In this document: in pieces, positions 1 through 7,698 of the stretch
Layout: each line of letters opens with the position of its first letter
Numbering within the stretch: position 1 is the first letter of the stretch
DNA from: a virus
Virus record (IMG/VR): IMGVR_UViG_3300047277_000288
Span: 1 to 28,425 of that record
DNA length: 28,425 nucleotides
Direction: 5' to 3' (one strand)
The notes under the pieces: model-generated
What the model was told of the DNA's origin: nothing
Database searches by the model: none
The model's input: only the letters and a program-made list of their open reading frames with translations
Translations under genes and position numbers: made by a program

Positions 1-134
1 TCCAATTCTCTAGTAATCGTGCTTTTATCTCGACCTAAATCTTGGGCTATTTGACCAGCGGAAACTTTTTTCTTATGTTCTATGTAGATATGGTATCTTT
101 CTTCTTGGGTTAGATGGGTAAATGTTGTTCGCAT
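1..134 (-). CDS. IS30-family transposase, N-terminal part (runs off the left edge)
   Basis: The reverse strand from ATG at 134 reads MRTTFTHLTQEERYHIYIEH and continues through a helix-turn-helix (GQIAQDLGRDKSTITREL) to the window edge, about 44 residues. This LTQEERYxI...STITREL pattern is the DNA-binding N-terminus of IS30-family DDE transposases, which bind the inverted repeats of the element. The catalytic domain lies outside the window, so intactness cannot be judged. The element sits against the 5' side of a late phage gene that has no start of its own. Confidence 0.88.
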   Translation of the reverse strand, partial: MRTTFTHLTQEERYHIYIEHKKKVSAGQIAQDLGRDKSTITREL

Positions 135-230
135 TTGGCACCTCTTTAGTTTTTTGTTTTGGTTGACGGAAACTATACCATCTAACCTTTTTAGGTAGTG
201 GTGCATTTATTATATGAATTCGGGAAGTTA
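1..230 (-). mobile_element. End of an IS30-family insertion sequence
   Basis: This segment holds the transposase start (134) and about 100 bp upstream of it, where the inverted repeat of the element must lie. The phage reading frame that follows opens only inside this segment (GTG at 198), so the element has cut into that gene. The exact junction cannot be set without the other end; somewhere between about 190 and 235 is my estimate. No target duplication can be checked because the far side is outside the window. Confidence 0.7.
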
Positions 231-2222
231 AAACAAATTGAAGATAGTGATTACACCCAGCAAGGGCTAGATAGTGCCGCCGAACACCAAGCGCTATTAG
301 ATGCTGATAACGCAGGGCGTCTTGCAACTACGGGCCACAGAGAGCCTGCTAGAAAATTAGCCGATCAACGCAAAGCTATGCAGGAATCAGCCACAGCACT
401 AGGGGAAGCAGTAAGGCAAGAAGACATGCAGCCGCATCATGATAGCTTAAGCCGCCTTAATGAAATGCTCGCTAAGGATGATGAGGCAAGAGCTGCGCAT
501 AGTGAAATATCAAGGCTTGAACAACAACATTTATTAGATAATGGATTTATTCAGCATCCAGAAGTTAAGCCTCGCTATGAAGCAGCGCTACAAGATGAGG
601 TTCAATCAGCAACTAATAATAATATCCAGCCATTAGGCGCAGATAATCCAGCGCCTACGCAAACCCTTGATGCTTTGGTTGAGCAGCCTGCAAAAGTTGA
701 GGCAGTTCAAGAATCGCCAACTATGGATATGGGCGAGCAGGGCTTTACCTCAGAGACTACGCAAGACATTAATGCCAAAGACACCGCAGCACTGGCGGAT
801 AGCAACGAATTTGGTGATAAATCCGATATTGCTATGGGCATGCCTACTTTTAAAGGCAATAAAAGAACCGTGCTGGGCATGGCGGTTAATGCCCTAAAAA
901 CCCTAATAAATCGCCATGATATAACCCACATTGATGATTGGTTTGCCGGTGGCGGCATGTGGTCAACGTCGCTGGCTAACGCCATCCTGCCCAATGTTAA
1001 AAGCATTCGCTTGGGCGAGCTAAACCCGCTGCGCATCAAGCGCATCGAGTGGATGCATGAACGCGGCGATAAGCTGTTTGAAGATATGCAAAGCTCCGGG
1101 GCGCTGGAGGTTTATCGAAAACTGCTGGAGGAATTTAAAAACAATAAGGACACCGACGGCAGCGCCAAGCCTATCGTGTCGCCATCACCCTTCGATAAAA
1201 TAGGCCTTGAGCTGGCAGGCTTTGGCACGGGTAAAGGGGTAAATTTCAACCGTATGTTTACCTCAGGTGCAGACAAGCTCCCCGAACAGGGCAAGGTCTT
1301 GTTATCAGCACTGGGCGACTTGGCTTTTAATAATCGCGGTGTAAAAATCCATGAAGCCTCCACTATGACTTTGCCCGATGGCACAGTAGCGGACAAGTTT
1401 TTAGCAAAAGCCATCACCGAAATGGCCGCAGCACATAAGCAAGCCCAAGCCTTTAAAAGCCGAGGCGGCAAATATGAGTATATGCCAGCAGGCAGTAGTT
1501 TTGACAGCGTTGGCAGCAAGGTCATCAAAGGCAAGCATGTGCTGTCACTGGCTGATCCACCCTATTACAACACCACCGGTTATAAAGGCGCTGGCGATTT
1601 TGCCACGGGGGATAAATGGAACGCCAACGGTTATGCCGCCAGCCATGATTTACTGCAAACACTGGTGGCAAATGATAACCACATCTTATACACTGATGAA
1701 GCTTGGTGGCTTAAAGCTGAGCAAATGGCGGACAAGCACGCTGCTGGAGTCACCTTAACCAAAATAAACAATATGCTGAGCGATCTGCATGTTGCACCAC
1801 AACAAATAGGTAATCGTTATGAGCAACTCGGCATCCACAACCCAAGCCACGTTTCAGGGCAGACTGATAGCAGCGGCCTTAGTGGCAAAATTTACGCGGG
1901 AACAGCTGGAAAAGGAACTGACGGACGAGGAAGTGGGGACGATTCTGGACGTGCCACAGGACCAATGGCCGAAGGAACTGGAGAGCAAGGTAGAGTCGCT
2001 GCTAAATTATTAGAATCCCCAGAAATAACCTCAGCGCGTGAGGCTCTATCCAGCATGGATGCCTCACGTCAGATTGAAATACCTAATGATGATGGCACGG
2101 TAGATACAGGCACAGCCTCTGAGCTTATGGCAAGGGCTGATGAAGATATGGCTTTTGCTGAACAATCCGAAGCGGCGACAACGTCAGCGATTAGTTGCTT
2201 CTTAAAGTTTGGTGGCTTATGA
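198..2222 (+). CDS. C-terminal part of a virion polyvalent protein with a D12-class DNA adenine methyltransferase domain; 5' end removed by IS30
   Basis: The frame spans 674 codons but its first residues come from the IS end, so the natural N-terminus is missing. An acidic, coiled-coil-like region (about 1-210) precedes a methyltransferase domain. That domain has a SAM-binding motif DWFAGGGMW near 246-254 and the catalytic motif DPPY near 452-455 (LADPPYYNTTGY), as in Dam/D12 N6-adenine methylases. A Gly/Ser-rich linker (about 548-600) leads to a C-terminal tail, SELMARADEDMAFAEQ then CFLKFGGL, of a kind found at the ends of phage polyvalent proteins. Such proteins are packaged in the capsid and injected with the DNA, often to counter restriction. 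The position upstream of an internal virion protein fits this. Loss of the N-terminus by IS insertion may have inactivated it. Function is inferred from motifs. Confidence 0.8.
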   Translation: MVHLLYEFGKLKQIEDSDYTQQGLDSAAEHQALLDADNAGRLATTGHREPARKLADQRKAMQESATALGEAVRQEDMQPHHDSLSRLNEMLAKDDEARAAHSEISRLEQQHLLDNGFIQHPEVKPRYEAALQDEVQSATNNNIQPLGADNPAPTQTLDALVEQPAKVEAVQESPTMDMGEQGFTSETTQDINAKDTAALADSNEFGDKSDIAMGMPTFKGNKRTVLGMAVNALKTLINRHDITHIDDWFAGGGMWSTSLANAILPNVKSIRLGELNPLRIKRIEWMHERGDKLFEDMQSSGALEVYRKLLEEFKNNKDTDGSAKPIVSPSPFDKIGLELAGFGTGKGVNFNRMFTSGADKLPEQGKVLLSALGDLAFNNRGVKIHEASTMTLPDGTVADKFLAKAITEMAAAHKQAQAFKSRGGKYEYMPAGSSFDSVGSKVIKGKHVLSLADPPYYNTTGYKGAGDFATGDKWNANGYAASHDLLQTLVANDNHILYTDEAWWLKAEQMADKHAAGVTLTKINNMLSDLHVAPQQIGNRYEQLGIHNPSHVSGQTDSSGLSGKIYAGTAGKGTDGRGSGDDSGRATGPMAEGTGEQGRVAAKLLESPEITSAREALSSMDASRQIEIPNDDGTVDTGTASELMARADEDMAFAEQSEAATTSAISCFLKFGGL

Positions 2223-2504
2223 GAAAAAGGTCTTGATGACAATGGACATAACGCCAGCAATTAAGATGCCCATCATCCATTTAAGCGTTATTGAGTCAGC
2301 TTTTAAGACGGCCAGATCAGTTAATATGGGCGCAAGCTCTTTTTGAAACTTAGTGTCTAGGTATTCTTTAGTGACCAGCTCTTTTAGATTAACCTCAAGC
2401 GCCTCCGATAGCGCCTCTGCTTCGGCCTCTGCTTGCTTCTCAGGAACGCCAGCAGATTTAAGTTTATTAGCAAATTTTAAAGTATCAAAAGTAATGGTAG
2501 ACAT
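2217..2504 (-). CDS. DUF1640-like coiled-coil protein with C-terminal membrane segment
   Basis: From ATG at 2504 the product is 95 residues, starting MSTITFDTLKFANKLKSAGV. An acidic helical stretch (PEKQAEAEAEALSEAL) is followed by a coiled coil and a hydrophobic C-terminal segment (WMMGILIAGVMSIVIKTFF). This layout is that of the DUF1640/CCDC90-like family, whose bacterial role is unknown. The start at 2573 would add 23 residues unlike the family, so 2504 is preferred. The gene opposes the late genes on both sides and overlaps the end of the upstream frame by 6 bp, as expected of a moron. A relative lies at 18272-18508. Confidence 0.75.
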   Translation of the reverse strand: MSTITFDTLKFANKLKSAGVPEKQAEAEAEALSEALEVNLKELVTKEYLDTKFQKELAPILTDLAVLKADSITLKWMMGILIAGVMSIVIKTFFS

Positions 2505-2590
2505 GTGATTAAGCGCCCAATAAATAAGTTTATACCTGTCAATGTAGTCGTAAGTGCTACCTACTGTCAACACGGATTAACGAGTAAGTT

Positions 2591-5041
2591 ATGAGACCAG
2601 AATGTATCCAAGCCGTATCGCAAGCCTTAGGCCGACAAATTACCCAAGCCCAAGCCGACAAAATAGAACTGCGCATTAGATCAGCTCAAGAACAATTATG
2701 GCGCACCGATAGACAAAACATGATGGGCTTAAGTAAGCCACAGCAATTTAGACTTGCTGCCGAACAAGCCGCAAAAGATATTAAAGCCGAAGCTGCAAAG
2801 AAGCAGCAGCGTGTCGCCTTAACTATTATTAGTCATGACAAGCTCATGACTAGCTATGAGTCAGGCTTAGCTTCTGGCTTAAAACCCTTCGCCTCTGTAG
2901 CTAAGATACTAGATCAAGTAAGCAATTATTCAAAAGGCGTATCTAATGAATATTTTGCCAATCTTATGGATACGTTCCATGCGGTACACCCTAAGTTTTT
3001 AGGTATGGTTGAAGATGCCAAGCAAGCCAGCGATCTAGTACGTGAAGTCTTTGGTGAAGATTCAGGTAATGCCCTATCTAAAAAAGGTGCGCAAGCATGG
3101 TTAGCTACCGTTGAGTCTATGCGTCTACGGTTTAATGCTGCTGGTGGCGCTATAGGTAAGCTTGACTATGGTTACTTGCCACAGCCTCATGATGCTATTC
3201 GTGTGCTTAAATCGGGCGCAGAGGCTTGGATAAAAACCATCCTGCCACTACTAGATAGGTCTCGCTATCTTACTGATGATGGCATTAAGCTCGACGATAC
3301 CGCCATGACCGAGATGCTGAGCCATGCCTTTGAGACCATCACCACAGGTGGCTTAAATAAGCTTGAAGTCGGAAAGTTTCATGGTAATGGCATGAGAGCT
3401 AACCAAGGGGGTGAGCATAGGACCATTCATTTTAAGGATGCCGAAAGTTATCTAGCTTATGCGTCACAATTTAACCGAGGTGGCATTCTTTCAGCTATGC
3501 AGGGCCATGTATCCAAACTAGCCAAAGACATCGCGCTAGTCGAAGAAATGAGCCCTAACCCAACAGCACAATATAGTTACTTGCATGATGTAGCTACCAA
3601 AACCGGAGCAACTGATCTTGTTGGGCCTTGGTTAGTGACGACTAATAATATGTGGGATGTGCTTAATGGCAATGCTGGTCATGTTGCTAATGTGAAACTA
3701 GCCGAAGTGATGCAAGGTGCGCGTAATGTCGAGGTGTTCGGTAAACTTGGAAGCGCCTTGATATCCAGCATTTCAGATATACCCACCTATTTTGCCACGA
3801 CTGGGTATAACAAACTAGGCTTTGGCGAATCACTGACTAATTTAATCACCGCATTTGGTGGCGACTCTAAAGATTATGCCAATAGAGCTGGCTTAGTCTC
3901 AGAGTCCGTCATCAGTGATATGAATCGCTGGGCAGAATCTAATATTGGTAAGGGTTGGACGGGGAAACTCGCTAACGCTACCATGAAGGCTAGCTTATTA
4001 GAAGCGTGGACGGATGCGCTACGACGCGGATTTTCAGTCACTATGATGGGTGCGCTGGGTAAAATATCCCGTTTAGACTGGAGTGCATTAGAATCTGGCG
4101 ACAAATCAAGATTGATGGCTAAAGGTATTAATGAGACAGACTTTAAGGTCTGGCAGATGGCTACTCCTGAGGGTTGGCGAGGCAGTCAAATGCTGACGAT
4201 GCAGTCTCTTAGAAATATATCGCCAGAAGCGCTAGAAACAGCAGGGCTAACCTTAAGAGACCAACATAGAGCGGTATCAAAAATGCTGGGGATTATTGCT
4301 GATGAATCACAATATGCGTCTTTAGAGCAAGACTTACAAACTCGAGCAGCTGTTACCAGAGGCACACAAAAAGGCACGATTGAAGGCGAGACGTTACGAT
4401 CTCTTATGCTATTTAAGGGCTTCCCTATGGCTATGATCTCACGACATTGGGGCAGAGTCGCTGAGCAATGGCGTATGGGCGATAAGGCCTCATCTGTAGG
4501 TTATGGCGTAGGACTAACCACTGCCATCACAATATTCGGCGGTATTGCTTTAGAACTTAGCGATATGATAAACAGCAAAGACCCTCGTGATGCAACAACC
4601 GCTAAATTTTGGGGAGCAGCTATGGTAAAAGGTGGTGGCATCGGTATTTTGGGTGACGTACTCTATACAGGCTTAGGAGGTAATAACCGAGGTGGACAGC
4701 CTAACTGGGCTAGTTTAATCGGCCCAGTTGCTGGAAGCGCTATAGAACTGGCCAATTTAACCGTCGGAAATATAGGTCAAGCTGCACAAGGTAAAGATAC
4801 CTTTGCTGGAGCAGAAGCCTTACGCTTTGCAAAATCACACTTACCCTTCTTAAACCTATGGTATGCAAAGTCGGCCATCGATCACGCAGGGCTTCATGAC
4901 TTACAAGAACTACTATCGCCCGGCTATTTATCAAGAATGCGTCAATCAGCTCATAAAGACTGGGGACAAGATTATTACTGGCAACCCGGACAAAGCACAC
5001 CTGATCGCGGTCCTGACTTAACCAAAGCCTTAGGAAATTAA
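2591..5041 (+). CDS. Large internal virion (ejection) protein of podovirus type
   Basis: The 816-residue protein is mostly helical. It begins MRPECIQAVSQALGRQITQA, has a basic coiled-coil segment (about 55-75), a long middle region (SSISDIPTYFATTGYN near 390-405) and a C-terminal third with Gly/Ala-rich, weakly hydrophobic segments (about 640-730). It ends with the pattern LSPGYLSRMRQSAHKDWGQD. From memory, this C-terminal pattern occurs in internal virion or ejection proteins of podoviruses, encoded beside polyvalent proteins and endolysins. No transglycosylase motif was recognised. It lies 4 bp before the endolysin gene in a late operon. The exact role in DNA ejection is inferred. Confidence 0.65.
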   Translation: MRPECIQAVSQALGRQITQAQADKIELRIRSAQEQLWRTDRQNMMGLSKPQQFRLAAEQAAKDIKAEAAKKQQRVALTIISHDKLMTSYESGLASGLKPFASVAKILDQVSNYSKGVSNEYFANLMDTFHAVHPKFLGMVEDAKQASDLVREVFGEDSGNALSKKGAQAWLATVESMRLRFNAAGGAIGKLDYGYLPQPHDAIRVLKSGAEAWIKTILPLLDRSRYLTDDGIKLDDTAMTEMLSHAFETITTGGLNKLEVGKFHGNGMRANQGGEHRTIHFKDAESYLAYASQFNRGGILSAMQGHVSKLAKDIALVEEMSPNPTAQYSYLHDVATKTGATDLVGPWLVTTNNMWDVLNGNAGHVANVKLAEVMQGARNVEVFGKLGSALISSISDIPTYFATTGYNKLGFGESLTNLITAFGGDSKDYANRAGLVSESVISDMNRWAESNIGKGWTGKLANATMKASLLEAWTDALRRGFSVTMMGALGKISRLDWSALESGDKSRLMAKGINETDFKVWQMATPEGWRGSQMLTMQSLRNISPEALETAGLTLRDQHRAVSKMLGIIADESQYASLEQDLQTRAAVTRGTQKGTIEGETLRSLMLFKGFPMAMISRHWGRVAEQWRMGDKASSVGYGVGLTTAITIFGGIALELSDMINSKDPRDATTAKFWGAAMVKGGGIGILGDVLYTGLGGNNRGGQPNWASLIGPVAGSAIELANLTVGNIGQAAQGKDTFAGAEALRFAKSHLPFLNLWYAKSAIDHAGLHDLQELLSPGYLSRMRQSAHKDWGQDYYWQPGQSTPDRGPDLTKALGN

Positions 5042-5044
5042 CAA

Positions 5045-5476
5045 ATGAATGCACTAGACGTTTTACTACCATTGCTTAGAAAATCAGAAGGATGCAAACT
5101 AAAGTCCTATCAATGCCCTGCTGGAATATGGACAATTGGCTATGGCTGCACTGGCAAAAATATTGCTGAGGGGTTGGAATGGAATCAAGCGACAGCGGAT
5201 CTTGCTTTAATAAAGCTAGCAACACAGGCGATTAATGAGGCTTTGCGTGTAAGTCCAATTCTGATTCCGCATCCAAACAAAACCGCTGCTATAGCCGACC
5301 TAATATTTAATCTTGGTTTGGGCGGTTATGTAGGTCATTCACTTAAACCATTCGTCGATAAGGGCGATTGGGTTGAGGCTGCAAGTGAGATACAGTTATT
5401 CTGTAGAGCTGGTGGCAAAATTTTGGGTGGACTGCAAACTAGGCGGATGGCGGAGGCAAAGTTGTTAGTGAGTTAA
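5045..5476 (+). CDS. Endolysin, GH24 (T4/P22-type) lysozyme
   Basis: A 143-residue muramidase that cleaves the MurNAc-GlcNAc bond in peptidoglycan for host lysis. The catalytic signature E-8x-C-5x-T is visible as E15, C24 and T30 (SEGCKLKSYQCPAGIWTIGYG). Cys replacing Asp is known in this family. The FNLGLGG segment near 88-95 corresponds to the family's second conserved block. Length is normal. There is no signal peptide or signal-anchor segment, so export should need a holin, yet no holin is encoded next to it in this window. It follows the internal virion gene by 4 bp and ends at a bidirectional terminator. Confidence 0.93.
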   Translation: MNALDVLLPLLRKSEGCKLKSYQCPAGIWTIGYGCTGKNIAEGLEWNQATADLALIKLATQAINEALRVSPILIPHPNKTAAIADLIFNLGLGGYVGHSLKPFVDKGDWVEAASEIQLFCRAGGKILGGLQTRRMAEAKLLVS

Positions 5477-5511
5477 AAATCTCGTGGCTTGAATCTAAGC
5501 TGCGAGATTTT
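5476..5511. terminator. Bidirectional intrinsic terminator between endolysin and rep
   Basis: AAAATCTCG (5476-5484) pairs with CGAGATTTT (5503-5511). T-rich stretches lie on the 3' side in both directions. It separates the converging late operon and rep gene, and the rep stop codon lies inside the right arm. Confidence 0.8.
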
Positions 5512-6256
5512 ACTTTAGCGCCTCTTTTAGTTTAGACAGCCTGGCTTTTGCTTCTGTCTTAATTTCATTAGTACCGCCACTTTTATCTTTATAATCAAAT
5601 GAAAACTTTATTGATGTTATTTTTTTGCCCGTTTTAAGCACCTCGTAATTTGCGACAATATCTGAGCATTTAGAAATTTCTAAAATAGCAGGATCTATAA
5701 CCTTTTGCCTGACATTTGCAAATGCGGGGTACTTATCACTAATCTCTAGCTTGTCTTTAAGTTGAGCTATTGAAATAACGACCGATCTCTTTACTTTCCA
5801 TTGCATCAGCATTTCATAAATGCGAATCGAAAAAACTGATTTCATATCACTGATATGAACTAATTGGTATTTAGTAAATCGACCTTTTAGGTTTGACAGA
5901 AAGGGCGCAATGTCTTGAGAAAATCTAAGTCCAATGCTTTTATTAGGTAGCTCAGTAGTCTTCTTGGAAATCCACCTAAAATCCTCAATAGCCCCAGAAT
6001 CAAGTATAACTTTTATACTGCGATCATAAAGAAGCCTAATGGCGGCTTTCATTTCTCTAATAGCAGCGTCTTCGCTCATGCCGAAGGCGCATGAATACTC
6101 ACTTGCTGAAATTATAAAAATAATATTTTCATTTAATTTCTCTAATGAGTTTATTTGACTTATCGACATTAAGACAATTCTTTGCTCTTTAAGTGTTAGC
6201 TTATAACTTGCCTCAATAATGCGATTATCTTTACAAATCAAGTTCTTATTAGGCAT
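5510..6256 (-). CDS. Plasmid replication initiator, Rep_3 (RepB) family
   Basis: The 248-residue product starts MPNKNLICKDNRIIEASYKL and continues TLKEQRIVLMSISQI. This IEASYxLTLxEQRIxL block is the hallmark of Rep_3 initiators such as those of iteron plasmids. The family has two winged-helix domains; the second appears near 130-220 (KSVFSIRIYEMLMQW). It binds iterons and recruits the host replisome. Iterons spaced 21 bp lie directly upstream of the start, and a partial inverted repeat between gene and iterons suggests autoregulation. Finding this gene among phage genes is the main evidence for an extrachromosomal prophage. The shine-dalgarno is weak. Confidence 0.92.
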   Translation of the reverse strand: MPNKNLICKDNRIIEASYKLTLKEQRIVLMSISQINSLEKLNENIIFIISASEYSCAFGMSEDAAIREMKAAIRLLYDRSIKVILDSGAIEDFRWISKKTTELPNKSIGLRFSQDIAPFLSNLKGRFTKYQLVHISDMKSVFSIRIYEMLMQWKVKRSVVISIAQLKDKLEISDKYPAFANVRQKVIDPAILEISKCSDIVANYEVLKTGKKITSIKFSFDYKDKSGGTNEIKTEAKARLSKLKEALK

Positions 6257-6257
6257 T

Positions 6258-6290
6258 AACTATAACCAATTTATTTTAAAGTTATATAGT
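6258..6290. promoter_or_regulatory. Partial inverted repeat upstream of rep, probable Rep operator
   Basis: ACTATAAC (6259-6266) faces GTTATATAGT (6281-6290), an imperfect inverted repeat built from the iteron core GTTATA. In iteron plasmids such repeats over the rep promoter bind Rep dimers and limit its synthesis. Assignment rests on position and sequence alone. Confidence 0.55.
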
Positions 6291-6375
6291 ACAGGATAAA
6301 GGTTATATTTCTTACACGAAAAGTTATATTTCTTACAAAAAAACACACAATAGCCAGTATAAAGGTTATATTAAA
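6278..6375. repeat. Iterons (21-bp spacing)
   Basis: The core GTTATA(T) recurs at 6281, 6302, 6323 and 6365. The fuller form AAAGGTTATATTTCTTACA appears at 6298-6316 and, with one change, at 6319-6337. Starts are 21, 21 and 42 bp apart, so all copies fall on the same helical face, with one degenerate or lost position near 6344. Location directly upstream of a Rep_3 gene makes these its binding sites. Confidence 0.85.
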
Positions 6376-6480
6376 GTCTGTAATACTATGATTTAATAAA
6401 GGAATTAGCGTTCTAAAATAGATTAAAACAAGTTAAAACAAGATTAAAAAAGGCCGCAACGAATCACGACCTGTGTATAA
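6278..6480. other. Plasmid origin of replication (oriV)
   Basis: From rep outward the region holds iterons (6278-6375), an AT-rich stretch with three near-identical 10-11 bp repeats AGATTAAAACA / AGTTAAAACA / AGATTAAAAAA (6420-6451), and TGTGTATAA (6472-6480). The last is the complement of TTATACACA and fits the DnaA box consensus. Iterons, a duplex-unwinding element and a DnaA box in this order are the standard theta origin. No open frame crosses the segment. Confidence 0.8.
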
Positions 6481-6481
6481 C

Positions 6482-6886
6482 TTAAAACCCCAACAACTCA
6501 TCTAACAATTCATCGGCTATTCGCACGCTTTCGCGATAACCTTCGCAATCAATCAAAAAATTGTAACGATACTCTTCTGCACAAACCGTTATAACCTGCA
6601 ATGACATAAAGTATTTTGCTTTATCTGTCCTAAAATCACTTTGACCAATCAAAGCCTCAAGCAGCTTATTAAGTTTATGCGTATGCGGATAAGCCCCATA
6701 TAAACTTTTAGTTTCTAACAAATGCTTCATTAACATTTCTAGCATCTGCTGATAATGAAAACAGTGCATAGAACAATCTTTAAGCTTAGCTGTAGCCAGT
6801 AGATCAATCGCCACTGCATGTTCCCACGCTTTGCCACTTAAGTTTTCAATCTCAGCAAATCGGCTCAATCGTTCAGTGTAATTCAT
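6482..6886 (-). CDS. HEPN-domain-like small protein in the partition operon
   Basis: The 134-residue helical protein has a central segment CSMHCFHYQQMLEMLMKHLL followed by THKLNKLLEALIG. This resembles the core helix pair of HEPN proteins. The RNase motif R-x4-6-H of toxic HEPN proteins is not evident, so RNase activity is doubtful. Its ATG follows AGGGAA by a normal distance, and it lies 14 bp after the ParB-position gene on the same strand. No antitoxin of the MNT nucleotidyltransferase type is next to it. A role in plasmid maintenance or defence is inference from position. Confidence 0.55.
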   Translation of the reverse strand: MNYTERLSRFAEIENLSGKAWEHAVAIDLLATAKLKDCSMHCFHYQQMLEMLMKHLLETKSLYGAYPHTHKLNKLLEALIGQSDFRTDKAKYFMSLQVITVCAEEYRYNFLIDCEGYRESVRIADELLDELLGF

Positions 6887-6900
6887 AGTTATATTCCCTA

Positions 6901-7698
6901 TTATTTTTTCGGATATTGCCGATCCTGATAAACCGCAATAACTTCTTTAAGCAAAACGATGTTATCAGCAAAGCGTAAATCAAAACTGTCGATTAAATCA
7001 ACCACGCGCTCTTTGTAATTATCATCCCTAACCATAAGAGTTGGTTCGGGTTCTAAATAGTGCGCTGGTGGCTCGTTATTAATCATCCCTATACATTCAT
7101 CAGCATTATCCACTTGAGCCACATTAGCGACCACATCGATCGTATAAACTGGCTTAGCTTCGTAGTCGATAACTTCTGTAATACCTTGGTCGATTGTATG
7201 CACGACTGTTTCTTGATAAATAACCCGCTTAACTTCTTCAACCGGTAAGTTTTTATTAACGATATTACGCAATATCTTCTTTGCGACAGCCGTATCCTCC
7301 AGTTGAGATAAAGCTAATAATGATTTTTGATAAACCTTAATGCTACCCATATCATCAATGCGCGTTTCTTCACAAAATCGACCAATACTCACTAAGTTAG
7401 TAATTTGACTTTGGCTACTCGCCACTAAGTGGCGTGTAGAAGTAAGCCAAGCTTTTATATACTGCCCAAATTCTTTATCACTTGGATAGCGCTTTCGCAG
7501 CTCCCAGAGCAATCTGGACTTTAATAGCCATGATTGCGACTCAATAGCTTCAATACGATCTATTATTTCGTCATTCGATAATGCACTAATACGGTCAAGA
7601 GAAAATATATTGAGCTCAGTTATGTAATTGTCATCATGACTTGTCGGATTAAGTGATGCTTTTCTAGCGGCTGTCTCAGCATAAGGTTTAATAGCCAC
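6901..7698 (-). CDS. Probable partition partner of ParA (ParB position), no family recognised
   Basis: The 265-residue protein starts at GTG 7698 inside the end of parA (11-bp overlap), with GAGG 8-11 bases upstream. After a polar N-terminus comes a helical region with LLKSRLLWELRKRYPSDKEF (about 57-76) and a possible helix-turn-helix (ASSQSQITNLVSIGRFCEET). The C-terminal third is acidic and poorly structured, ending in a short helix. No ParB nuclease motif is visible. ParA genes are nearly always followed by the centromere-binding partner, so that role is inferred from coupling alone. It also resembles host-killing-associated or DUF3102-like DNA-binding proteins in its helical pattern. Confidence 0.55.
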   Translation of the reverse strand: MAIKPYAETAARKASLNPTSHDDNYITELNIFSLDRISALSNDEIIDRIEAIESQSWLLKSRLLWELRKRYPSDKEFGQYIKAWLTSTRHLVASSQSQITNLVSIGRFCEETRIDDMGSIKVYQKSLLALSQLEDTAVAKKILRNIVNKNLPVEEVKRVIYQETVVHTIDQGITEVIDYEAKPVYTIDVVANVAQVDNADECIGMINNEPPAHYLEPEPTLMVRDDNYKERVVDLIDSFDLRFADNIVLLKEVIAVYQDRQYPKK

